A DNA stretch of 64,000 nt from Terriglobia bacterium. Lineage in GTDB: Bacteria > Acidobacteriota > Terriglobia > Terriglobales > Acidobacteriaceae. A model generated the notes under the pieces. That model saw only the letters and a list, made by a program, of their open reading frames with translations, was not told the DNA's origin and searched no databases. Positions within the stretch are counted from its first letter, which is position 1. The number at the start of each line of letters is the position of its first letter. Location of the stretch: positions 62,001 to 126,000 of the forward strand of contig JAIQGL010000021.1 in assembly GCA_020072585.1 (NCBI GenBank). Reading direction: 5' to 3'. Shown in pieces: positions 8,417 through 15,702 of this stretch. Made by a program: the position numbers and the translations under genes.

Positions 8417-10282
8417 CTAATTTCCAGCTGCCAGCTTCCGGTCCAGCTCCAGCTTTTCCTGCTTCAGCCTGAGCAGCGCCGATAGATCGTTTTTGCGTTC
8501 TGCTTCCACAATGCCGCGCTTAATCTCGCTTTCCCGCTGGCTGAGTTGCCCCCGGTGCCGTAGCGCCTCCAATGTTCCTTGCAGCAGGTCCGCTGTGAGC
8601 GGCTCATCCTCCCGCATCAGGATTTTCGCCAGCCGCTGCCGGTCTGTATCGCTCAGCGGCAGCGCCATTACGTCATCCACGCCGCCTTCCCCTCGTTCCA
8701 CGGCCAACGTGTTTTGCAGAAGCGCCTCCAGCAACGCTTCCGACGTCAACCCTGCGTGCAGACGCTCTTCCGCCAGCGCATTCAGCGCCGTGCGCCGCAA
8801 CTCAGCCTCGTCCGCGCTCGTGGAAGACGCCGCCCGCACCAGCACTTTTTCCGCAGGCGTCACGTCTGCGTCCGGCGTGTTCTTTAAGCCGGAAGCCGCA
8901 CGGCTCACCGCGGCCAGCTTAAATTCCTGCCGCAACACCGTAGTATCGATGTTCAGCTTCTGCGCGATATCATTGGCCAACTCGTCACGCACAATCCGGC
9001 TGGGTACGCGATGGATATGCGGCAGCAGAAAATTCACCGCGTTCTTCTTTCCCTCCGGACTCCGCGTTGAAAACAGCTTCAGCGCGCGCTCCACCAGGTA
9101 ATCAAAATATTTCGCCGATCCCTTCAGCGCCCGCGCATACGCCTCCGCGCCATTCTTGCGGATAAACAAATCCGGATCAAACCCTGCTTCCAGCCTCAGC
9201 ACCCTGATGTTAAACTCCTCTTCCAGAAGCATGCCCAGTGATTTGTCCGTGGCTGCGGCGCCCGCCGTGTCCGGATCGAAATTCACAACAATGTCTTTGC
9301 TGAACCTTCCCAGCAGGCGCACCTGTGTCTCAGTAAATGCCGTTCCTGAACTCGCTGCCACGTTGTGAAAGCCGGCGGAGTAGACGGCGATGCAGTCCAT
9401 CTGCCCTTCAACAATGATCACGTAGCCCAGCTTGCGGATTGCTTCTTTCGCGCGATCAAGGTTGTAAAGCACGCGGCCTTTGGAATAGATCGGCGTCTCC
9501 GGCGAGTTCATGTATTTCGGTCCGGATTTTTCGTCCGTGGCCAGCGTGCGCCCGGTAAACGCGATGATCTTTCCGTTTTCGTTGGCGATAGGGAACATGA
9601 TGCGGTTGCGGAACTTTGAATACATCGCAGATGTGGCAAGGCCGCCCGAGCCGGGGTCCCCGGAACGCGCCGGTTTTGCGCGTTCTGGGGTGTTAGCGCC
9701 GTCCGTGCCTTCTTTCCACGCAAATAACCCTGAGGCGCGCATCAGGTCTTCGCTGAAGTCGGCTTTCAGGCGGTCTTTAAGCGTAAAACCTGAGTCCGGC
9801 GCAAAGCCGATGCGGAATGTGCGGATCGTCTCTTCCTTCAAACCGCGTCCGGCCAGATATTCGCGGGCATGCGCTCCTTCGGGCCGCCGGAGCTGGTCTT
9901 CAAAGAACTTGCAGGCGCGCTCATGCATCTCGATCAGACGCCCGCGGCGCTGCGCGTCTTCTGCCTCGCCTTCTGAGCTGTACTGCATCTTGGGCAGTGG
10001 AATGCCCATCTTTTCGGCGATCAGACGTATCGCCTCAGGAAAGCTGATCTGCTCCCGCTCCTGCACAAACTTAAAAACGTCGCCAGACTTGCCGCAGCCA
10101 AAGCAATGGAAGAACTGCCGCGTCGCGTGGACGGAAAACGACGGCGTCTTCTCCCCGTGAAACGGACACAGCCCAATAAAGTTCTGTGCTCCAGCTTTTT
10201 TGAGCTGGATGTAGTCGCCAATCACGCGGACAATGTCCGCCTGCTGCCGCACCGTTTCTTTAAAGTCGCTGAGGGTGGTCAT
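8417..10282 (-). CDS. dnaG: DNA primase DnaG with in-frame repeat-encoded insertion
   Basis: The bacterial replicative primase, 621 residues, which makes RNA primers at the fork. The N-terminal CHC2 zinc finger uses C39, H42, C60 and C63 (LCPFHGEKTPSF, HCFGCGKSGDV). The TOPRIM core has VIIVEGQMD and the acidic NFDPDTAG motif. The C-terminal part resembles a helicase-interaction domain but is divergent. Between SGLFAWKEG and MYSKFRNRIMFPI, where primases normally have a short loop, about 26 residues (193-218, rich in Gly, Pro, Arg and Ala) are encoded by a GC-rich palindrome at 9658-9690. The frame is kept, so the protein should still be made. The ATG start has no obvious Shine-Dalgarno. Confidence 0.96.
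   Translation of the reverse strand: MTTLSDFKETVRQQADIVRVIGDYIQLKKAGAQNFIGLCPFHGEKTPSFSVHATRQFFHCFGCGKSGDVFKFVQEREQISFPEAIRLIAEKMGIPLPKMQYSSEGEAEDAQRRGRLIEMHERACKFFEDQLRRPEGAHAREYLAGRGLKEETIRTFRIGFAPDSGFTLKDRLKADFSEDLMRASGLFAWKEGTDGANTPERAKPARSGDPGSGGLATSAMYSKFRNRIMFPIANENGKIIAFTGRTLATDEKSGPKYMNSPETPIYSKGRVLYNLDRAKEAIRKLGYVIIVEGQMDCIAVYSAGFHNVAASSGTAFTETQVRLLGRFSKDIVVNFDPDTAGAAATDKSLGMLLEEEFNIRVLRLEAGFDPDLFIRKNGAEAYARALKGSAKYFDYLVERALKLFSTRSPEGKKNAVNFLLPHIHRVPSRIVRDELANDIAQKLNIDTTVLRQEFKLAAVSRAASGLKNTPDADVTPAEKVLVRAASSTSADEAELRRTALNALAEERLHAGLTSEALLEALLQNTLAVERGEGGVDDVMALPLSDTDRQRLAKILMREDEPLTADLLQGTLEALRHRGQLSQRESEIKRGIVEAERKNDLSALLRLKQEKLELDRKLAAGN
9658..9690. repeat. REP-like palindrome inside dnaG
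   Basis: An inverted repeat with a 13-bp stem that includes one G-T pair (arms 9658-9670 and 9678-9690) and a 7-base loop. The core is GAACGCGC/GCGCGTTC, flanked by CCCC/GGGG. It lies in the part of dnaG that encodes the extra 26 residues and reads through in frame. Confidence 0.85.
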
Positions 10283-10422
10283 GACTGAAAGCTATTGCTT
10301 CAATGGATCGGTCCTTTTCAAGAGTATTCCTTGCATCTATTGTCCGCGAAAAGCCACTTTAGGTGCTAGCTGTGCAAAACGCCGCCCTTTTGTTGAAAAC
10401 GCCTGCTGTAAATAGACCATAA

Positions 10423-10493
10423 AATTCGTGCTCTTTCGCGTTGATTCGCGGCCAAATCTCTGTATCTGTGTCTATCTGCGCAAATCTGCGGCG
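10423..10493 (+). repeat. 10-bp-period intergenic repeat, copy upstream of the PLP enzyme
   Basis: Units of the type TTCGCGTTGA / TTCGCGGC are followed by TATCTGTGTC, TATCTGCGCA and AATCTGCGGC. Each unit starts about 10 bp after the last. The block ends 22 bp before the start codon of the Cys/Met enzyme gene. Closely similar blocks occur at 11790-11866 and 14950-15002. Confidence 0.7.
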
Positions 10494-10515
10494 AGGTTTG
10501 ATAACCTAGCTTGCG

Positions 10516-11640
10516 ATGAAAATTGAGACCCGAGCCGTCCATGCCGGTCGCAAACCTGAAGGCGGATCACGCGATGTGGTTCCCGCCATCCATCTCTCCA
10601 CCACCTTCCATAAGGCCGAAGACGGCAGCCTGCCCGGTGGATATCTCTATGGCCGCCCCAACAATCCCAATCGGGAGGCACTGGAGAATGCCCTGGCGTC
10701 TTTGGAAGAAGGTGCGGCGGCGCTGGCTTTCTCCTCCGGCAGCGCGGCCACGCTTGCCGTGTTTCAATCGCTTGCCCCCGGCGATCACGTGATCGCGCCG
10801 GAAGACGCTTATTACGGCACACCCACATTATTGCGCACGGTCATGGCAAACTGGGGGCTCACCCACACTCTGGTGCACATGGAAGACCTGGCCGCGGTGG
10901 AACGCGCCATGACTCCAGCCACGCGCTTGATCTGGACGGAAACGCCTTCCAATCCCTTGCTTAAAATTACTGATCTGCGCGCCATTGTTGCGCTGGCCAG
11001 GAAATCCGGCGCCATGGTGGCCTGTGACAATACCTGCGCCACCCCGCTCTTTCAGCAGCCACTCAAACTGGGCGCGGACGTGGTAATGCATTCGGTCACT
11101 AAATATCTCTCCGGGCATAGTGACGTTCTTTCCGGCGCCCTCATCTTCCGTGAGGCCAACGCATTCTTTGAGCGGGTCCACAATTTTCAGCGCGAAGGCG
11201 GCGGCGTGCCTTCTCCCTTTGAGTGCTGGCTGAGCCTGCGCGGGATGCAGACCTTCCCGTACCGTGTGCGCGCACATGCCGCCAATGCCCAGAAGGTGGC
11301 TGAGTTCCTTGCTACGCAGCCGCATATAGAAGCGGTTCACTATCCGGGATTGAAATCTCATCCCGGATACAAGATCGCGGCCGCGCAGATGTCGGGCTTC
11401 GGCGGCGTTATGTCGATCCAGATGAAAGGCGGCCAGGCCGAGGCTTTCAAGCTGATCTCCGGCGTGAAGCTGTTCAGCCACGCCACCAGCCTGGGGAGCA
11501 CGCACAGTCTGATCGAACACCGCGCCTCGGTGGAAGGAACTGCTTCCCACACTCCGGTGAATCTGCTGCGCCTGTCCATCGGTCTGGAACATCCCGATGA
11601 TCTGATTGAAGATCTGGAGCAGGCGCTCGAGAAGCTTTAG
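10516..11640 (+). CDS. Trans-sulfuration family PLP enzyme (cystathionine gamma-synthase/lyase-like)
   Basis: A protein of 374 residues of the Cys/Met metabolism PLP-dependent family. The PLP lysine is K196 in SVTKYLSGHSD, and D171 in ACDNTCATPLF contacts the pyridine nitrogen. YGRPNNPNREALE (residues 45-57) and FSSGSAA (72-78) are the usual phosphate and substrate motifs, and ETPSNPLL is present. The C-terminal small domain is complete (LGSTHSLIEHRAS, LRLSIGLEHPDDLIEDLEQAL). Members carry out cystathionine synthesis, cystathionine cleavage or O-acylhomoserine sulfhydrylation; sequence alone does not separate these safely. The gene is not next to other methionine genes and has no recognisable SAM riboswitch upstream. 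The ATG follows no clear Shine-Dalgarno. Confidence 0.93.
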   Translation: MKIETRAVHAGRKPEGGSRDVVPAIHLSTTFHKAEDGSLPGGYLYGRPNNPNREALENALASLEEGAAALAFSSGSAATLAVFQSLAPGDHVIAPEDAYYGTPTLLRTVMANWGLTHTLVHMEDLAAVERAMTPATRLIWTETPSNPLLKITDLRAIVALARKSGAMVACDNTCATPLFQQPLKLGADVVMHSVTKYLSGHSDVLSGALIFREANAFFERVHNFQREGGGVPSPFECWLSLRGMQTFPYRVRAHAANAQKVAEFLATQPHIEAVHYPGLKSHPGYKIAAAQMSGFGGVMSIQMKGGQAEAFKLISGVKLFSHATSLGSTHSLIEHRASVEGTASHTPVNLLRLSIGLEHPDDLIEDLEQALEKL

Positions 11641-11660
11641 CGCAGATGATCGCAGAAAAA

Positions 11661-11697
11661 ATTAGCCGCGAATCAAAGCAAAAACGCGAATCTAAAC
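11661..11697 (-). repeat. Inverted copy of the 10-bp-period repeat
   Basis: Read on the minus strand, it contains GATTCGCGTTTTTGC and GATTCGCGGCTAAT, the same units as the plus-strand copies at 10423 and 11790. It lies 20 bp after the PLP enzyme stop codon. Confidence 0.6.
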
Positions 11698-11789
11698 TAG
11701 AGATGATGGGCTTCGGGCTCACACACCTTGCTCTATCCGGTTGGAAATCTTCGCACGAAAACGACCTTCTTCAAAAGAAATCCTTGGCA

Positions 11790-11866
11790 AATTCGTGTTC
11801 ATTCGCGAAATTCGCGGCTAAATCTTCTTCTTGATCTGCGTTGATCTGCGTAAGTCTGCGGCAAAA
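11790..11866 (+). repeat. 10-bp-period intergenic repeat, longest regular copy
   Basis: ATTCGTGTTC, ATTCGCGAA and ATTCGCGGC are followed by TTGATCTGCG, TTGATCTGCG and TAAGTCTGCG, then GGC. The second half is a near-perfect tandem with a 10-bp period. Confidence 0.75.
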
Positions 11867-11960
11867 TTTCTTCTGCTGTCCAAAAAATAAATTGCAAGAA
11901 TATTCCTCTACCCTCGTTCTAGCCGACGGGGGCGGCGGAATAGTTCCGCTTGCGAACTAC

Positions 11961-13244
11961 ATGGAAGCTAGAACAGGTAACTATCTCTACCTATATGGTT
12001 TGCTAGGTGTCCTTTCGGTTTTGTCTATCACCAGCTGTGGTTCCAGCCAGGCCAGTACAAAAAAGACCTCGGGTCTGAAAAAGCGCGTCCTGATCTCAAA
12101 TATCCTGGGGAATGCCTTCATCGACCAGACTGGAATCCTGAGGGCCGGGGCGGGGGCGGTGGATATCATGGATGCGAGCACCGACCGCTTCGTTTCCCAG
12201 AGCAATCCGTTGAGTGACCTGTTTCCCGCGCTGCATATCAATGCCACCGGCGCCGCCGGTATGGCTACGGCCGGCGGCATTACGGCGGTGATCAATGCGT
12301 CCGGCAGCAGCCTCACCTTCATTGACAATGCTAAAGAAGAGGTAACGCGGGAGGTGAACCTTGCTGAGCGCGTGGAAGACGTGGCGGTCAGTCCGGATGG
12401 AAAAACCGCATACGCCGCGGTCCGCAACACCGGCCATGTTGCGATCGTAAGCACCGCGGACGGAACAACCGCATTTGTCTCCGTGCCTTCGCCAAGACGC
12501 CTGGTGCTGAGCCCTAACGGAAGCAGGCTGCTGGCCTTTGCCGATGATCCCCAGACCCTGCCGTCGCCCCAGACCAATGCATTCTTTGTGATTGATACCG
12601 CTGCCAAAACAGCCACGTCCATCAGCCTGCCCGGGCAGGACCAGCCGGTTTTTGGCGTCTTTAACTCGAGTGAGACGCGTGCCTTCATCCTGAACTGTGG
12701 AGCAGAGTGCTCCGGCTCTTCGGCAAGCGTCATGCTCATCGACTTCAGTGGCACGCCCACAATCGTCAGCTCGGTTCCTGTTGCCGCCGCCACTACTGGC
12801 CTGCTCAACGGAACTTCGTTATACATCGCAGGCACGCCTGTGGGCGGCTCGATGGGAACGCTCCAAACCGTCAACACGGCTTCCATGACGGCTTCAGCGC
12901 CGGTTAGCATCACGGATGGCCACCACGGAAAAATCGCCCTGGCAAACAATCGTGTCTATGTTGGTGCTCTAGCTTGCACGCCGGTAAGCAATAGCTCGAC
13001 CGGCCGAGTCCGCGGCTGTCTTACCATTTTCAATATCACTTCGGGGATGGTTTTGTTGCCTGCGTTCTCAAGTCTGCGCGCGAGCTTTGATGTAACTGGT
13101 CTACGGCCAGTCAGCGGGCGCAATGTGATTTATGTCTGTGAAGGCGGTGAGCTCGATATTTACGATACCGCCACAGACTTGATTATTAATGAAAAGATTG
13201 ATGTTGTAGGACAGGCCGCGGACGTGGTGCAGATTGATCCGTAG
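11961..13244 (+). CDS. Exported lipoprotein with propeller-like repeats
   Basis: A protein of 427 residues. The frame is open 120 bp further upstream, but the ATG at 11961 gives a typical lipoprotein signal: charged start, hydrophobic stretch and lipobox ITSC with the acylated Cys at residue 26. The mature part contains repeated beta-strand blocks such as VEDVAVSPDGKTAYAAV and PRRLVLSPNGSRLLAFADDP. These resemble YncE/lactonase-type beta-propeller blades seen in acidobacterial surface proteins. No catalytic residues can be assigned; a binding or structural role at the outer membrane is likely. It is flanked by repeats and stands alone. Confidence 0.75.
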   Translation: MEARTGNYLYLYGLLGVLSVLSITSCGSSQASTKKTSGLKKRVLISNILGNAFIDQTGILRAGAGAVDIMDASTDRFVSQSNPLSDLFPALHINATGAAGMATAGGITAVINASGSSLTFIDNAKEEVTREVNLAERVEDVAVSPDGKTAYAAVRNTGHVAIVSTADGTTAFVSVPSPRRLVLSPNGSRLLAFADDPQTLPSPQTNAFFVIDTAAKTATSISLPGQDQPVFGVFNSSETRAFILNCGAECSGSSASVMLIDFSGTPTIVSSVPVAAATTGLLNGTSLYIAGTPVGGSMGTLQTVNTASMTASAPVSITDGHHGKIALANNRVYVGALACTPVSNSSTGRVRGCLTIFNITSGMVLLPAFSSLRASFDVTGLRPVSGRNVIYVCEGGELDIYDTATDLIINEKIDVVGQAADVVQIDP

Positions 13245-13327
13245 GCGCTAAGTTGCGGAAACCTTGAGCTTAACTAAAAACATCTTTCTTTCGTATTGAC
13301 TCGCAAAATTCTTGGGGCTAAGCCTTT

Positions 13328-14767
13328 TTACCCAGCCTGTGGAGCACCTAACAGCTTTCCAATCACATCCGCCGCGCTATACGAACGCCCACCTTCCGGC
13401 AGGAACCGCGGAATATTCACCAAGTCGTCTCCGGATGTAATCAGGCCCTGTTCCACGTGCTTGCCGTTTCTCACCTGCGCCTGCCCGATGTTCGCTACCA
13501 GTGAATTGCACAGGCATTTCCGTCCCGCGCTGTCCTCACTCTTGCCGCCCTTTGCCAGGTACAGACTCAGCGGCTCGCCTGAGCAGCGGAAATCCACTTT
13601 GCCTTCCGCTGTGCGATACGCCTCGCGCAGGTAGCCCAGATCGCAGATGCGCGGCCTGGCCTCGTACACACTCTGTTCTGACAGGGTCCCTTCCAGTTGC
13701 GCGACCTTGAATGGAAATCCTGTGGGCGAGGCCAGCGGATCAGTAAACACGCGGGCTTCTCCGGCAATGGCTTTTTCGATCAGACCCTGCTTATAGTCGC
13801 CGCGCAGACCTGACTCTTCACAAAATGCAAACGCAGTTCCCACCTGCACACCTGCGGCGCCACAAGCCAGCGCCTCCTGTAGCTTCTCTGCTGAACCGTA
13901 TTCTCCCGCCAGCCAAAAGGGCAATCCCAGCTCGCGGATTTTCGCCAAGTCCACATGGTCGCGCAAACCATAGACAGGCTCACCGGAGTCGTTCAGCTCA
14001 ACTTTCCCGCGCGGCGGGGCATTGTGTCCTCCAGCCCTGGGCCCCTCGATCACGAAGCCGTCCACTTTTCCATTGGCTTTTCTCACCATGGTTGTGGCCA
14101 GCGTGTTGGACGCGATGATAGCCAGGAATTTCGGCCGCCGCAGCGGAGGCAGATCGCATTCCATGAAATCGCGCGGCGTGAACGTGATGCTGAAGTCTTC
14201 ACCGGGAAGGACGCCGCTCACCACCAGCGGATAGCTTGCAGGCTCGTGCCGGGCCAGCCGGTCAATCGCTCCGGGCACTTTTAAGGGAATGCCGGCGCCC
14301 ATCAGAACATATTCCACCCCAGCCAGCATGGCTCCATAAAGTGACGGCAGGTGGGGGATCTGGATCTTCTCCAGAAAATTAATGCCTACCGGATGGTCGT
14401 GGCCTTCAGCCGCCAGAAAAACTTCCACAAAGTTGGCAACAATGCATAGCTCTTTTAGCTCGCGTGGGCTGTCCTGCGCATGCATCGGCATCAGCTTGTA
14501 TGCGTCCCGCTCCTGTTTGCCGCCCGGGATGAAATAAGACCGCCAGACCCGTTCCGCCATCGTTGGAAAAGGGAAGTGATCGAGCGCCCGGCGAATATGC
14601 CCTCCATGATCGCCGTCTTGCAGCCGTCGCGCCATGATCTGGTCCAGCGCTGTCCCGGACACCACGCCCAGTTGGCCCAGACGCGATACCGCATTCGCCA
14701 GCCGCCAGTCAGAGACAGCCACGCCCATGCCCCCTTGAATGATCTTCGGATAAGCGCCATTGTTCAT
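13328..14767 (-). CDS. Nitronate monooxygenase / PfaD-like flavoprotein
   Basis: A TIM-barrel FMN protein of 479 residues. IIQGGMGVAVSDWRLANAVS at the N-terminus is the characteristic first strand of the 2-nitropropane dioxygenase/enoyl reductase superfamily. FVIEGPRAGGHNAPP supplies the flavin and active-site His segment, and LACGAAGVQVGTAFAFCEES the phosphate-binding end. The protein is longer than simple nitronate monooxygenases (about 320-370 residues). Its C-terminal extension contains several cysteines (FRCSGEP, KCLCNSLVANIGQ), as in PfaD-type members. Those work as enoyl reductases with polyunsaturated fatty acid synthases, but no such synthase is nearby. The reaction is therefore unresolved. 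A CRP-type palindrome lies 58-73 bp upstream of the ATG. Confidence 0.85.
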   Translation of the reverse strand: MNNGAYPKIIQGGMGVAVSDWRLANAVSRLGQLGVVSGTALDQIMARRLQDGDHGGHIRRALDHFPFPTMAERVWRSYFIPGGKQERDAYKLMPMHAQDSPRELKELCIVANFVEVFLAAEGHDHPVGINFLEKIQIPHLPSLYGAMLAGVEYVLMGAGIPLKVPGAIDRLARHEPASYPLVVSGVLPGEDFSITFTPRDFMECDLPPLRRPKFLAIIASNTLATTMVRKANGKVDGFVIEGPRAGGHNAPPRGKVELNDSGEPVYGLRDHVDLAKIRELGLPFWLAGEYGSAEKLQEALACGAAGVQVGTAFAFCEESGLRGDYKQGLIEKAIAGEARVFTDPLASPTGFPFKVAQLEGTLSEQSVYEARPRICDLGYLREAYRTAEGKVDFRCSGEPLSLYLAKGGKSEDSAGRKCLCNSLVANIGQAQVRNGKHVEQGLITSGDDLVNIPRFLPEGGRSYSAADVIGKLLGAPQAG

Positions 14768-14824
14768 TCATTGATTGTGGCAGTATTCGGGGCCCGCGAT
14801 TGTCACAGTTCAGTAATAGAAAAA

Positions 14825-14840
14825 TGTGAGTGAGATCACA
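14825..14840. promoter_or_regulatory. CRP-type binding site (TGTGA-N6-TCACA)
   Basis: TGTGAGTGAGATCACA is an exact match to the CRP half-sites with six-base spacing, preceded by AAA as in strong sites. It lies 58-73 bp upstream of the flavoprotein start codon, a position suited to class I activation. A Crp/Fnr-family regulator is encoded at 27075-27800, but there is no evidence that it is the one that binds here. Confidence 0.55.
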
Positions 14841-14949
14841 CGCCCGATGTGACGGATGGAGAAAACTAATCAACTTTTTTCGATGGGGCATGCGCTGGAT
14901 AGCGGGCCATGTGCTGGATCAGGTTGGAGCATAACGACAGCAACAAAGG

Positions 14950-15002
14950 ATTCGCGGCTGATGTGTTTTTATCTGTGCTCGTCTGCGAAAATCTGCGGCC
15001 GA
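14950..15002 (+). repeat. 10-bp-period intergenic repeat, copy next to lemA
   Basis: GATTCGCGGCTGATG is followed by TATCTGTGCT, CGTCTGCGAAA and ATCTGCGGC. It ends 7 bp from the lemA stop codon. Confidence 0.65.
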
Positions 15003-15008
15003 AATTCG

Positions 15009-15575
15009 TTAAACCTTAACCTGCACACTGGCCCTGTCCTCCGCCTCTGCCGCGAACAACGCTGACGGCGCAAAGCCCATCATCCCGGCCAGCAGGTTGC
15101 GCGGAAACTCCGCCTGCGACGTGTTATATTTCCGCACGCACTCGTTGTAATGCTGGCGCGCAAAGGCGATGCGGTTTTCCGTGGAGGTGATCTGCTCCTG
15201 CAACAGCAGAAATTGTTGTGACGCCTTCAGCGCCGGGTAGTTTTCGGCCCGGGCAAAGAGATTGTCCACGGCGCCGGTGAGCGACATTTCGGCCATAGCA
15301 CGTGTAGCCAAGCTTGCTCCTCCTGCCGTCATTGCCTCGCTGCGGGCACGGGTCACGGCTTCCAGCGTCTCGCGCTCATGGGTCATGTAGCCTTTGACGG
15401 ATTCCACCAGATTAGGGACCAGGTCATGCCGTCGCGTGAGCTGAACGTCAATATCTGACCAGCCGCTCTGCACTGCGTTCCGCATACGTATCAGGCTGTT
15501 GTAGATCTTGAGCAGCAGAAACAGCACCACTGCGGCATTAAACGCAATGACTATGAAGCTAAGAGAAATGTCCAA
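15009..15575 (-). CDS. lemA: LemA family protein
   Basis: A protein of 188 residues with one N-terminal transmembrane helix (about residues 5-25). The helical LemA domain follows, with the family signatures WSDIDVQLTRRHDLVPNLVE and YNTSQAEFPRNLLAGMMGF. LemA proteins are membrane-anchored helical bundles of unclear biochemical role. They are often found with a TPM-domain protein, which is absent here. The start is TTG at 15575, immediately after AAGGAGAGG. It lies 127 bp downstream of the second RND pump on the same strand and could be the last gene of that transcription unit. Confidence 0.93.
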   Translation of the reverse strand: MDISLSFIVIAFNAAVVLFLLLKIYNSLIRMRNAVQSGWSDIDVQLTRRHDLVPNLVESVKGYMTHERETLEAVTRARSEAMTAGGASLATRAMAEMSLTGAVDNLFARAENYPALKASQQFLLLQEQITSTENRIAFARQHYNECVRKYNTSQAEFPRNLLAGMMGFAPSALFAAEAEDRASVQVKV

Positions 15576-15702
15576 GTCCTCTCCTTTTCAGCATTTCCGG
15601 CTGCTGAAGAATTGGAAGCATGTACGCGAAGTGCGCGAATCAAAGCCACTTTTCACTTTTTGGCAATTCCAGCGATTTTGGCAATGTTGGCAATCTGAAA
15701 TT

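Larger units (their letters stand above)
11641..11960. other. Repeat-filled intergenic region
   Basis: 320 bp without a supported gene. Open frames here run through repeat sequence only. It carries an inverted copy (11661-11697) and a direct copy (11790-11866) of the short-period repeat, so the two face each other about 90 bp apart. The start of the downstream lipoprotein at 11961 sets the right edge. Confidence 0.6.

Noticed and set aside
10283-10515. SAM-type riboswitch upstream of the Cys/Met enzyme
   Set aside because: The region lacks the riboswitch core and a terminator hairpin; its structure is explained by the short-period repeat.
11646-11834. Small open frame after the PLP enzyme gene
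   Set aside because: It is translated intergenic repeat sequence (both repeat orientations) with no ribosome binding site.
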